DNA from: Zeugodacus cucurbitae
Taxonomy: Eukaryota > Arthropoda > Insecta > Diptera > Tephritidae
Reading direction: 5' to 3'
Assembly (NCBI RefSeq): GCF_028554725.1
Contig: NC_071669.1
Coordinates: 1,441,501 to 1,505,500 of the forward strand
Length of the DNA: 64,000 bases
The notes under the pieces are model-generated. The model searched no databases. It was not told where the DNA came from and was given only the letters and a program-made list of their open reading frames with translations. This document shows, in pieces, positions 46,044-57,590 of the stretch. The translations under genes were made by a program, and so were the position numbers. Numbering within the stretch: position 1 is the first letter of the stretch; each line of letters opens with the position of its first letter.

Positions 46044-46439
46044 ATGAGAGACCAAGCTCCTCGCCCCCGCACTCCTCACCGCCGCACATTGGCTGTGGTA
46101 TCGCATGATTTCATCATCGTTTTGTATGATTTATTTGAACTGCTGCCATACGTCGACTCGACGCTGATAACTACCCAGGCCGCCGATACGCAATTGCTCA
46201 GGGTGGAGCAGCGCACGAATTACAAGCCACCAGCCAGCAGTCTCCATAACCCATCACCACATTCGCATCCATATGCAAAGAATTCAATTTACCAGCACTA
46301 TCCCCATCTCCTCACCTCACTTGGAATCGGCGGTAACTATGTTGGTGGCGGCCAAACAATGAGCCAGGCCAACCGTCCAACCCACCAAGAGCGGCATTCG
46401 GCGGCACCCAGTAGACGTTCGTTCCGCAGGACACAGTAG
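46044..46439 (+). CDS. Uncharacterised open frame or exon, 131 aa
   Basis: The longest intron-free + frame outside the recognised genes. From about residue 45 on it uses balanced, GC-ending codons and reads polar and low-complexity: Pro/His/Ser-rich, N-Y-K-P-P-A-S-S-L-H-N-P-S-P-H-S-H-P, then Gly-rich G-I-G-G-N-Y-V-G-G-G-Q-T, and a basic end R-R-S-F-R-R-T-Q before TAG. This looks like an unstructured cytoplasmic tail encoded in a terminal exon. A possible acceptor is AACTACCCAG at about 46170-46179, which would drop the first 45 residues. No transmembrane segment or domain is seen. I do not recognise the family and find no partner exons, so it could be spurious. Confidence 0.35.
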   Translation: MRDQAPRPRTPHRRTLAVVSHDFIIVLYDLFELLPYVDSTLITTQAADTQLLRVEQRTNYKPPASSLHNPSPHSHPYAKNSIYQHYPHLLTSLGIGGNYVGGGQTMSQANRPTHQERHSAAPSRRSFRRTQ

Positions 46440-46896
46440 CTTTCAGAGATAAGCATTTCCATATTCCATGCAACAACAGTATGTAAATTTCCTTATGAAA
46501 TGCCAAGGCATCCGAAATATATTCCGTAAGAAAGCAAAGAAATCAACGCAACGCAACCAGCTTCGAAGGTACGGCGGCTATGGCGTTGTGTGGGGAAAAA
46601 ATATTGAAAGTTACATAAATCATAAACGAAAAATTCAATTGCGAATATGTACGAGTATATGCGTGATTCTGCTTTCTTTTCTTTTTTTTGGGTTGAAAAA
46701 GAAATGCAAAGCGAATGAAATGAAAAATTGTGACAGGCCACGGCGATTAAACGGAGAATCATTGGCGCTATTTGGGAACAGAAGTGAAATATTTATAGAT
46801 TTTTATAGTTTTTAAATACATGAAATGGGAAATAGTAGTTAAAAAGTAGTTCAGACACTAGGAGCTTCTACTGAAATGAGAGGTCTCTCTAATAGT
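46440..46896. other. Intergenic, no gene seen
   Basis: Continuation after the uncharacterised frame. The frame at 46468-46815 is lysine-rich and low-complexity without domain signal. Confidence 0.3.
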
Positions 46897-47345
46897 CGAA
46901 GAACAGACCTGAACTGGGTTATATAGATGTAAAGACCTCTCCCGGCAGCGAGATGGCTCTATAATACTCGAAGAACAGACCTGAACTGTGTAATCTAGAT
47001 GTAAAGACCTCTCCCGGCAGCGAGATGGCTCTATAAAGATCGAAGAACAGACCTGAACTGAATTATTCAGATCTAAAGACCCCTCCCGGCAGCGAGATGG
47101 CTCTATAAGATCGAAGAATAGACATGAACTGGGTTATCTATATGTAAAGATCTGATCGAAGAACAGACCTGAACTGGGTAATCTAGATGTAAAGACCTCT
47201 CCCGGTAAAGAGACGGCTCTATGATGATCGAAGAACAGACCTAAATTGGGTAATCTAGATTTAAAGACCTATCCCGGTAGCGTGAGGGCTCTGTAATGAT
47301 CGAAGAACAGGCCTGAACTGGGTAATCTAGATGTAAAGACCTCTT
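46897..47345. repeat. 72-bp tandem array, seven units
   Basis: CGAAGAACAGACCTGAACTG begins units at 46897, 46969, 47041, 47112, 47157, 47229 and 47301. The units continue with ATCTAGATGTAAAGACCTCT and CCCGGCAGCGAGATGGCTCT. The fourth unit is only 45 bp because of an internal deletion. Units are 85-95% alike by eye. Confidence 0.9.
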
Positions 47346-48706
47346 CCAAAAGTAATTTAAATCGATATATTCACCAAATTATTTCAAGTAAAATTCTTCT
47401 GGATCCACATTTGCTATTAAAATATGTCCTATAAGTTCTTCTTCTTTTGTCTTTCGCTATATATGATGGCCACTCTCGGCAATGCCACCATATTTTTTGG
47501 AAGGACTATGGATTTCTAGGTGTAAGAAACGATGAAGTCAGCGAATCAGATCAAAATTTATGAAGGCTTTCTCGATGAGAAAGGAAATGGACAGTGGGAA
47601 CGGACCTGGACTCTTCAACTTTGAATTGGTATAAGCTTGGTATGGTTTACTTGGACCTGTCTTCCATTAATGATAAAATGAGAGCAAAATAGATCTCATC
47701 TAATAACAGAATACGATCAAGGAATTTTGAAGAAAGATCCGAATTTTGTTAACGATCATCGGCAGAAGATGAAATTGGTTGACCGAGTGCAATCAAGAAG
47801 TTTTTGCTAAATCAAAAAATCACATTTTATTATCTTATTTAATAGATCTTCATAATCCGCTTAGACACTTTCCAACGAGTCAAAACGACCACAAACAAAT
47901 GGCTTCTACGCACAGCCATCTGTTGAAGGTCTTTCATTAATTAATTATTGCCCAGAACGACCGGGATTTGGTTATTAAAAACTGAAATGACAAGCGTTTA
48001 ACGACTTTCCTTCGCTACCGCTACTGTCTGCCATTCAACAACCCCTAATTATATATCCACAATTCATTCGCATTTCAATTCTACTTCTTCACGCTTTTGA
48101 TATCCTTGTGATCGGTTAATGATGAACATGAAATGATCTGCATGCGTAAAGCGCTCAAAATGGAAACGTGAAAGTGTACAACAACAACAATGCAGCGACT
48201 GAAAATGAAGTGTAAGAAGCAGTGACAACTGCGCATGCGCAACGGTCTTTCTTGACTTCCCATTGTTTTGTTGCCTTTCAAAGTGTTTGATTTGCAAAAG
48301 TCAATTGGGGAAATTAATTTCCGAAGCAAACAATGAAATCCTACTAGTTAACCGAAAGGATATTCGCTTCAGCATTGTTGCATGCGCTGGCAGCGAATGA
48401 GCTTCGTTGTTTCTATGCCCTGGTTCGTTGATGAGGGACTGACAGTGCATGAAAGGCAATTTGTGCCAGCTAATTCGCATTGTTGCCGATGTCATTAGGG
48501 GAGGTGAACGAATACCGAATATGGTTACGGAGGAAGATACATACGCATTTCACGGTGGAATCCAAAAGCATAATTGGGTTTGATTACTAATTAAGGGTGG
48601 GAAATCGGAAATGCACTGAGAGAAAATGATGATCGGAATATAAATGACGATAGATGTTGGATTTTGATGAGTTTTCGTACAATTTTTAAGGTAGTTAGTT
48701 CTTTCT
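47346..48706. other. Intergenic, no gene seen
   Basis: No supported gene. Short minus frames at 48064-48495 show no domain. Confidence 0.35.
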
Positions 48707-48850
48707 CCGGGTTCAAGCCAGAAGATCTAGGTCTCGGAATTTTCTGTCGAGGGACAGGAAGGATTTTCCGGGTTCAAGCCAGAAGATCTAGGTCTCGGAA
48801 TTTTCTGTCGAGGGACTTGAAGGATTTTCCGGGTTCAACCCAGACGATCT
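48707..48850. repeat. 61-bp tandem repeat, 2.3 units
   Basis: CCGGGTTCAAGCCAGAAGAT starts units at 48707, 48768 and (diverging) 48829. The unit contains CTAGGTCTCGGAATTTTCTG and TCGAGGGAC. The + frame across it is a by-product, since 61 is not a multiple of three. Confidence 0.9.
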
Positions 48851-50408
48851 GTGGGAATATCAGCGTTATATCATACCATTATATCAGCGTTATCTCTGCC
48901 AACTGAGATTTTGAAATCAGTCCAAGTTCTATAACATATTCCTTATCCTTACTTCTTCGACTTCCAAGCTTACATTTATTTACAGTGTACTCTCAGCAAT
49001 TGTCTGTTTTCATATTTTTGTCACCAAATAGAATTAACTGCATTTTCATTATGCACACACTTTCCACCTTTCTGCTCATCAGTCGCATTGGACGGTAGCT
49101 CATTGCCAACTGCTACTCACTTCAGGCAGCTCATTGCAGGATCTACATACTTATAACAAACATGAACGGCAGTCAGTCGGGCAACCTAATTAGTTGATGG
49201 TGATCCATCAAAAACGCAGCAACCGCTGCTACTGTCACTAAAGCGGTGATTGCTAGGGCATTTAGCCAGAGCCATCCAACAGCACTCTTGTTGCAGCAAC
49301 ACCTTTTTTGCAGAGACTGGCATTTCTACACACTCTCACAGCGTACTGCCTCTCTTCTCTGTCTGCGCGTGTGACTTTGCATCCGGTTTTCACCCATCGA
49401 GTTCTGCTCGCTCGTAATTGAACCAGATTGCTCGGCTCGCTGCGCAGTTTGGTCTTTTATTTCCGCATAATTCACATATTTCGACAAACAATTGGATTTT
49501 ATTGCCTGAATGAAGCACAAAAGATGGACTCACGAGTGTGTGTGTGTGTCGGAAGAATGGTCTGGAGGGTAGGGCGGACAGTGTACGGCGACCTTCTGCA
49601 GCGTTTGTTGTGCGCCTGCGCGCGCGCTCTACTTTGCCAGCTTCGCTTAATTGGCTTTATCCCTTGGTAATTTCGCACCTCAATGGCTTTTTGTTCATGA
49701 ACCGAGGGAATGAGTGACACACACACCGATAGATAGTGAGTCCTGACAATCGGCTTTTGTGTTATCCTCAAGCGCCGAACTGTTGTTCGCTGCGCTCTAA
49801 ATTCTCTATATGTGATTTCTGCCTCACATGTGATATATGCGTTTTTAAAAGCAAAGCATTTGACTACAAAACGACTGGTAATTTGCTACTCTAAATGTCT
49901 CAGTTCTCATCCCCTCCACTCTTTTTCCTTTTTTATAATGATTTTCCACATTTTCAATTGCCGCTCAATTATTTAACTGCTATTATTGTAATTAATTTTG
50001 TCGCAAATGATTTGAGTAATTGATATTTTATTTATCTTTTGTTGCCATCTTTCGCATTACATAGTACATTCGGCACTATTCGGCCGTTCTACGGTCTCCC
50101 GTTAGGTGCCTGGGGTGGCCGAGTGTTGATGAGACGAACACACACACATTTTGCAGATTCCAATTTCGATTGCGTCTGTTTGTTGACTTTGCGGATTAAT
50201 TGTGTTTGGAATTATGAACTTTTTTGTTTGCATTATGGATTTTGATATACCGTTAAAGCAGCTGTCCTAGTTTACTTTCAATAATTACATTTTTTTGTCA
50301 TGAATTTCAATGTCATACTGTCGGGTTTTTAAGCGAAAGATGAGTTATGAAGTTCAGTTGAATCGGGGGACGGTTATAGGTGTTTAGTTCTCATCTAGTT
50401 TAGTTCAT
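48851..50408. other. Intergenic, no gene seen
   Basis: No supported gene. Contains a (GT)n run near 49536-49548 and GC-rich frames around 49550-49640 without domain signal. Confidence 0.35.
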
Positions 50409-51936
50409 CTAGTTGAAATACAAACTAAGGATGATGTACACGTAGGCCGTCTCTGGCTTCAGCGCTGAAATGTCTTGCTGTTGGTTGTATGCAGTTCCGC
50501 TTGGTTCCTTCCAGCCTGGGTTTGTTAGGCAGAATTTCCTGCGGTTCATTAAGGAAGCGATTCCTTTTCTCTGGGAACCGCATAGCTCAATAGTCTCTGC
50601 GGCAGTTTCGGATTTCATCTTTTATAAGAAGCTTTCGTATTCCTCCACTATCTCGTTTTCGCGCTTGATTTCTTCTTCATCAACCTTGGCTATTTTTTTC
50701 TAATACAAAGACCTCCGGTACTCTGGTGCCGGTCTTTACGCACTTGATTTAGAAATGTTCTCCTTTTCTTGAGCTTTTTTTAAATGACAGTGTACTTTGG
50801 TTGGTTGGCAGTATAGAGTTGGAGGGTTCCATGTTTTATTTCTGGGAAGCTTGGTTGGTTCTCGCTGCTGTCATTATCGGCATACTATGATTTCCGGTAC
50901 TACTTTTCATCTCATAACTGGAGGCGAGGAGGTTGACTTCGTCGGATTCCGTTAGTTGTTCTGAATTCCGATATGTCGTAGATTTCTTCTTCATCAACCT
51001 TGGCTATCTTTTCTAATACAAAGACCTCCGGCCCTGTGGTGCCGGCCTTTCCTCACTTGATTTAGAGATTTTCTCCTTTTCTTTAGATTTGTATCACCTT
51101 TAGATGACAGTGTACTTTGGTTAGTACTCAGCTTAGAGGTGGAGGGTTCCATGTTTTATTTCTGGAAGCTTGGTATGTTCTTGCTGGTGTCATTATCGGC
51201 ATACTATGACTTCCGGTACTACTTTTCAGCTCATAACTGGAGGCAAAGAGGTTGTCTTCGTCGGATTCCGTTAGTTGTTCAGAATTCCGATATGTCGTAG
51301 ATTTCTTCTTCATCAACCTTGGCTATCTTTTCTAATACAAAGACCTCCGGTCCTCTGGTGCCGGCCTTTCCTCACTTGATTTAGAGATTTTCTCCTTTTC
51401 TTTAGATTTTTATCACCTTTAGATGGCAGTGTAGTTTGGTTGGTACTCAGCTTAGAGGTGGAGGAGTCCATGTTTAATTTCTGAGAAGCTTGGTAGGTTC
51501 TCGCTGCTGTCATTATCGGCGTACTATGACTTCCAGTACTACTTTTCATCTCATTACTGGAGGCGAGGAGGTTGTCTTCGTCGGATTCCGTTAGTTGTTC
51601 CGAATTCCGATATGTCGTAGATTTCTTCTTCATCAACCTTGGCTATCTTTTCTAATACAAAGACCTCCGGTCCTCTGGTGCCGGCCTTTCTTCCCTTGAT
51701 TTAGAGATTTTCTCCTTTTCTTTAGAATTTTATCACCTTTAGATGGCAGTGTACTTTGGTTGGTACTCAGCTTAGAGGTGGAGGGTTCCATGTTTTATTT
51801 CTGGAAGCTTGGTAGGTTCTCACTGCTGTCATCGACATACTATGACTTCCGGTACTACTTTTCATCTCATAACTGGAGGCAAAGAGGTCGTCTTCGTCGG
51901 ATTCCGTTAGTTGTTCAGAATTCCGATATGTCGTAG
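50409..51936 (-). repeat. About 316-bp tandem array from a coding-like sequence
   Basis: Four units begin at 50671, 50985, 51304 and 51624 (each marked TCTTCTTCATCAACCTTGGC). On the minus strand two units are open as M-M-K-K-K-S-T-T-Y-R-N-S-E-Q-L-T-E-S-D-E (ends at 51316 and 51636). One of these continues into a basic K-N-L-K-K-R-R-K-S-L-N-Q-V-R-K-G-R stretch. Beyond the array, 50618-50409 continues with K-S-E-T-A-A-E-T-I-E and R-R-K-F-C-L-T-N-P-G-W-K-E-P. The acidic/basic, Ser/Thr-rich composition suggests a retroelement ORF1 or an unknown protein, partly duplicated. The period (314-320) shifts the frame from unit to unit, so the array as a whole is not coding. Confidence 0.7.
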
Positions 51937-53899
51937 TCATAGCCACTCGCTGACCATTCAGGCATCAGTAATGGGTATCCTGACACTTCCACAAAAGAAG
52001 ATGGGCGTAAAACCGGTGGTTTATTCATCCATATCTCTTTGTGGGTATCATGAGGTATATATCCCTCATAGTTTGTAAGGGAGACCTACTTTAAATGACT
52101 CGACGTATTTAACACCGATCGGATCTAGCTCATATAAGTACTTCTTCAAAGTCACTTACATATACCCTATATACAGTAACAAGCAAGTAAGCGCTTATAT
52201 GGGAAAAACTGAACGAAAAGCGATAATAAGCAATGACATTAAAACCATTTAGTTTATGGACTTTTAATTTAATGGGTTGGGCTGTGATACTTCTGGACAT
52301 GACATTCGGCTCATACGCATTTCGGTTGGGGGAAAAGTCACAGACAGACAAACAAACATGCAAAGAACCATGCAAAAAGTGCTCGAGAATTAACGCCCCA
52401 TATAAACACAGCCATACACACACATATACATATATGGACATACACAAATATGAGTAAATGACACAGTGTTGTCATGGAACAGAAAGCAAATGATGGCACA
52501 TTCGGCGAATTATTGCGTTTCAGTTGCAATTTCCCTTCGAATGGTAAACTCATAAAAGTGAATGCTGCGAAAAGACAATGGCAAAGGGACTGTAAAGGAA
52601 GCGGGAAGGTGGTCGGTAAGTAGGTAGCTAGGCAGGCCATTGAAGTAGTGAGTTTCCTTTTAATTGCATCTCTAAGAGAGACTCGTTACACGCTGATATG
52701 TTGGCTTAACGGTGGCAAACGCACAGTTCATTATATTAGACACGCTGGCGCAGTTAACCACCGGGAGCAGACTAATAAAAATTCTGTAAATACTTGAAAG
52801 AATATACATATGTGTCTTCACATACTATGTTGGTATGTTTGTGTGTTTGAGCCTAAAATATCTTACGAAAATGCTATGAAAATACCACTATGTATGCAAA
52901 ATTAATAGAACACTTCTTTATAAGTTACTAAATCTCTCATGGGTATCTGTATCTATGTAAATATGTACATATGTGTGTGTTTTAAGCGTTTTATGACCGC
53001 CTTACTCACTTTAATATTACACAAATATAGTTTCTTCACATTCAATTAACTTTTTTTTCTGAATGTTTTGCAATTTTTTGCCAGCAAATTTGCCACATTT
53101 TATCATAAAAAATGCACCCCAAAATTATAACGGTTAATCTGCAGTAAACAGCGTGAAAGCCAAGCAAAAAGCGAATGCATAAAATTCAATTGATTTTCAT
53201 AAATGCGACACTTTTTATTGCTTGCGCTACAATTGATGGGTCTTCTACAGCAAATAAGGGCAAATTATATTTGTACACACACACACACACACACACAAAT
53301 TCCTATGTATGTGTGTTTGTTTGTGTTTTCTATTTGAAAGTTGGAAAATTGCTGCTCTTTTGCTTTTCCTTCCTTTGTGACGCGTTGTTCATACGCGGAT
53401 TAATTGCAGATGTTCGAATTTTTATGCTTACATGGTTGGCTTGCCAGTCAATGCACTCCATACGTATTGGAAACAAACATACACAGATATACAGTTATTT
53501 GTATGTGTAATGATGTATGAATGTCAATTTTTTGCGACTTTGCTGTTTATTACGTTGTCTGACAGTGCTGAAAATTGCACACAAAGAAGATTCGCAAAAT
53601 GTTTTACGCTTCATTTGGCTTTGACTTTATAATTTTCAGCGATTTTATGGTGAAATTCCGTGCATTTGTTCATATTATTTTAGCTAAATGAACTCGTATG
53701 ATTGCGAATTCATGAAATGAATGCAAAAAAATTTGTCGTTGAGTGGAAAAAATCTGTATTGCACCCACGAGTCTTCGCCGTTGATACTATATTTTTAGTA
53801 ACCTCCACGAAGTCAAGACGCATGCTAATAATTTGAAGAAATCCCTCGAAAAAGAAGTAACAAAGTGTAAAAATATAAATTACTTGAAGTAAAATCTAT
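51937..53899. other. Intergenic with CA microsatellites
   Basis: No supported gene. Contains (AC)n at 53276-53296 and CACACATATACATAT at about 52418. The frames at 52130-52640 and 53175-53632 are AT-rich and overlap such repeats. Confidence 0.4.
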
Positions 53900-54662
53900 T
53901 TAAGGCAGTAGTCTGCTTTACAGGCTTCAAAAAATCGATTTTTTTTGTTTTGTTTTAGATCTCTTCCAAAACTATCCAAGAATATGTCTTTAAAATTCCA
54001 GAGGCCAATTCGACATATTTTTGAAGCAAGAGCAGTTTTAGTGGCCGAGCGTCGAGCAGGTGCGAATGCTCTGGCAGAAACTTTAAAGCGCGTGTTCTCG
54101 AGTTTTCATTTTCACAAGTGTTAGAAAACGGTGCCGGCGATAGCAAAAATAATATATGTCCGATCGAAAAAAGCGATCTAGCTTTAGTATTAAATTATCT
54201 TCTATTTGAACTAAAAAAGTTGGACAAAAGTATTATTTAAACAACTTGTTTTGCAACTTAAAGTAAATTTTTTTTCTTAAAAAAGTGAATTTTTTTTTCA
54301 AACTTCGAAATAATTTGAAATTTTATAATTTCTTCGGTATTTTTTTAGTTCATAAAGAAAAGAAACTTAAACCTTATTAACCTTAAATTAAAAAAAAAAA
54401 TTCGTTCGACTGTTTCAGATGCATCGCACGACCTCCATCATCGGCACCGATGATTACAAGTGCAGACTCCAGGCGCTCCAAAAAAATACTTACAACTTTG
54501 AAAAAATTTCAATATTTTTTAATAATAAATATTGTTTTTTAAGCCTTAAATATAGTACGCTATCGTCTTAAAATTCCGTTTACCGCAATCATTTCCTTCC
54601 CTTTCAAAAAAATGGCTGAAAAAACGCTCTTTGTCGACTTCTAAAGCAGACTACTGCCTTAA
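53900..54662. mobile_element. TTAA-flanked repeat element, copy 2
   Basis: Inverted counterpart of 3234-3986, bounded by TTAA at 53900-53903 and 54659-54662. The left terminus is GGCAGTAGTCTGCTTTACAG, and the right is the inverse of GGCAGTAGTCTGCTTTAG. Shared interior marks include GAAGCAAGAGCAGTTTTAGT and GACTCCAGGCGCTCC. Lengths are 753 bp at copy 1 and 763 bp here, so both are near full length for the family. Confidence 0.8.
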
Positions 54663-54945
54663 TCCATTAAAAAGACTTGGAAGAGGAGAAGGTAGAATCA
54701 TCTCATTACTTTCTTCTTGATTCTTCAGAATCAAAAATTTCATGGATCTCATTTTTATGAACAACCGAGCGAACTAGCGAATATAGAAGTGAAAAATCTC
54801 TGCTCATTTGTAGAAGATTCAGAACATTTTGTAGAGTTTTAATATCTAATCAAAGGTGGTGAATCTGGCTTCATAAAGGACCGTCTCTTACAGTCTCAGT
54901 GAGTTTCCTTTTTAGGAACAGCCATACAACCTAACCTAACTTGAC
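54663..54945 (+). mobile_element. Degraded LINE 3' end
   Basis: Follows the TTAA element directly. Phrases such as GAATCATCTCATTACTTTCTT, AGTGAAAAATCTCTGC and GGAACAGCCATACAACCTAA parallel the LINE copy at 29391-29717 in the same order, including a short CCTAACCTAAC tail. The coding frame is no longer readable. Confidence 0.6.
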
Positions 54946-56934
54946 TCTAAAGAAGCCAAATATTCGATTACTGACTCATATAGGCTTGATCTGAAGCAAG
55001 TTCTCTCATCCAGGCAAGATCATTTTCAATACAGCTTTAATTTAAGTAAATTTAATGGAAGAAAATTAATTATAATTTAACCGAAAATCTTCTTCTTCCA
55101 CATAAATACTTTAGCATTAGAGCTTAACACATATATATGTATGTATATGTAGATCTGTATTTATATGTATGTCTGTATTGAAGACCACCTAAACAAATAC
55201 CATGAAAGAAAGATGCCATAAACATACAAACCAAAATAATAACGGTAGAAAAGAGTTATTAAAAACTACATAAAACAAATACATACTTATACAAAAAGAA
55301 AAGTAAGCAAATACTATATAAAACAAAAACAGCAACAACACGCAAGCAAGCATGAAATAACAGCAACAGCAATAACAGCAATAGCAACAAAGCAACACGA
55401 AAACATATAAAATGTTCAAATCATCAAACAATAAACTCAAAATGGACTCCATCGTCGCCGACGTTGATATTATTGCTGTTGTTGTTGCTCTTGTTACTGT
55501 TGTTGTTGTTGATGTAGCTGCAGTGCGCGGTTGCTGCTACTACTACTGCTAACTTAGCTCGTTGCTATTACTTATACACTCACATGCAAAGCTTGCTGTG
55601 CGGTTATTGCTTGTGGCTTTTGTTGTAATTGTTTTTGTTGTTGTTGTTGCGTAAATTTTATGCTCATTTTCATTCTCAACATTCTCAAGCACGACGACCG
55701 CACATTCCCCTTCCATTAAAAAATTATGCGATTAAAACAACAATATGCTTACAAGCGATAACAACAACAGCAACAAGAACTTACCAAGCCATGCGCAATA
55801 GCACCAACTCAATTGCCACGAAAGCATTGCTACAACAACTTTTATTCAAATAAGCGATAGGAATGCAGTGGCAATGGAACACTGCTGCGACCTGCGCATT
55901 TCAACCAACAACAACAACTTGATTTTGTAAGCATTTTTTTAAGCAAAATGTTTCCATCTTTCAAGAGCGGCCATGACGTTTGCACAGGAAGGCGTGGTCA
56001 CGCTCACTTACTTAACACACTCAACTCACGTGAGTCACTCAGCAGCTCAAGCACTCACTCAAAATGTGCTGCAGCGTGTTTTTTGGTCCGTTTGTTGCGA
56101 CTGCAGGCGGCTGCTTGTTTACGTTTGTGTGGCCAACGGTTGTGTGTACTCTTCTTTGCTTGCTTGCTTTGTGTCCCGCTGTTTCTCAATCCACTGCCAC
56201 TGTGGTGTGGTGAATTATTTTATGGCCTTCTGGTTACTCCAAACAGTTCATGGCTGCCGGCGATTTCCTTGGTAGTTATGGACTCGCTTCGGCTGTGTGG
56301 CCGGGGCTCTTTGGAGTGTTTCATTTTGAACTTATTGTCAGCACTTTTAATGCCACTTGTCTCGCTATGAAGGTGCGGAGGGGAAGTGGAAGGTTGCGCA
56401 TGCATACAAACATACATATGGACATAATAATTATAGTCATACACATTTTATAGATAGATATTGGTAACTGGGAGAGATTGGAGGATGGGCAAGTGATTCT
56501 AAGGGACGTTGTTGGTTGCTTTGTTTGTTTGTGTGTGTATATTACATATAAAACGATGATTATTTCTTTATATTTGTTCAATATTACTTGAAAAGAGTTA
56601 GGAAGTTTAACAATTTTTATAAGAATTATGTATGCAATATGGATTAAACCAATAAGCCTACTTTTAAGTACAAAGACTTTAGAAAGTCGACTTTGAGCAT
56701 TTTGAATTCCCATTAGGAGCTCATTCCGGCAATAAATACTCACCTGACGGAGTAGCGAAAATAATTATTGGTTTAAAATAATTTAATATCTCGTCATATT
56801 TTGTTATTTCCGTTGGGTTCCTGAGTACTTTCAATAAAGTGTTTGACCGATGAACAAATATCCCTTGACCCCCACAAATCTTAAGAAACTTCCGATGTCA
56901 TCTAGATGTATTTCGACCACCTTCAAACGGAAAA
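54946..56934. other. Intergenic, CAA/GTT-rich
   Basis: No supported gene. CAACAACAA and GTTGTTGTT runs (55320-55520, 55630-55650, 55900-55920) generate long open frames on both strands, including a hydrophobic 140-codon frame at 55948-56370 that shows no domain. Confidence 0.4.
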
Positions 56935-57175
56935 ATATAGTAATGTTTCCGGTAAAATATTTTCGGTTGCTTCATTTCCGGTTCCGGCACATCATTCCCA
57001 TATCTGGTTCCATCGGTTATCTTGTTTCAGTTGGCTCATTCCGTTTCCGGATGCCCCACTTCCAGTTTCAGTAACCAATATTCAGCCATCCCATTTCCGG
57101 TTCCGGCGATATCGTTATCCATATTCGTTTTCGTGCCCCATTTCCGGTTCCGGTAACATCATATCCGGTTACCCC
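56935..57175. repeat. TTCCGGTTCCGG-rich degenerate repeat
   Basis: Imperfect units contain CCCATTTCCGGTTCCGG (clear at about 57091 and 57133) with related TTTCCGG phrases near 56946, 56975, 57043 and 57164. The reverse complement carries repeated ACCGGAAA, an ETS-like core. It leads straight into the CACGTG array. Confidence 0.75.
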
Positions 57176-57590
57176 ATGAGGTCAATGACCCCACTCTCTC
57201 ACGTGATGACATTTCAAGATCACGTGATGTCATATCAAGGTCACGTGATATTTTTGTTTACAGGTCATTGACCCCGTCCAGATCACGTGCACTCAATTTA
57301 ATGCCACGTGATATTTTTGTTTACATTTTAGATTGAGGTCATTGACCCCACCCTGATCACGTGATGTAGTTACAAGATCACGTGATATTTTTGTTTTCAG
57401 GTCATTGACCCCACCCTGATCACGTGATGTCAATTCAAGGTCACGTGATATTTTTGTTTACAATTTTGAGTGAGGTCAATGACCCCACCCTGATCACCTG
57501 AGGTCGTTTCAAGGTCACGTGATATTTTTGTTTACTGGTCATTGACCCCGCCCAGATCACGTGAAGTCATTCCAAGGTCACGTGATATTT
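57176..57590. repeat. E-box / IR-1 tandem array
   Basis: Twelve perfect CACGTG sites start at 57200, 57221, 57242, 57284, 57305, 57358, 57379, 57421, 57442, 57516, 57558 and 57579, and a mutated CACCTG lies at 57495. They fall mostly in pairs 21 bp apart. Between pairs are six GGTCA-N-TGACC inverted repeats (centres about 57185, 57268, 57342, 57405, 57479, 57542). Pair-to-pair period is 63 or 74 bp. Each second box is followed by the shared ATATTTTTGTT. bHLH factors of the MYC/MAX, CLK/CYC and MITF types bind CACGTG, and EcR/USP binds AGGTCA-N1-TGACCT-type IR-1 sites; binding here is inference. Confidence 0.85.

Noticed and set aside
48664..48906. 80-codon frame with internal peptide repeat
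   Set aside because: Spans a 61-bp tandem repeat, which shifts frame each unit.
55948..56370. 140-codon hydrophobic + frame
   Set aside because: Leu/Cys-rich translation of GTTG/CTGC-rich DNA, overlapped by other open frames on both strands, with no domain or splice context.
56906..57271. 121-codon frame with repeated G-H-V-I and F-R-F-R phrases
   Set aside because: Translation of the TTCCGG and CACGTG repeats; the 74-bp periods downstream break the frame, so coding is not the reason for the 21-bp spacing.
57176..57590. CRISPR-like direct repeats
   Set aside because: Regular repeats are present, but the spacers are themselves repeated, the genome is eukaryotic and no cas genes are present.
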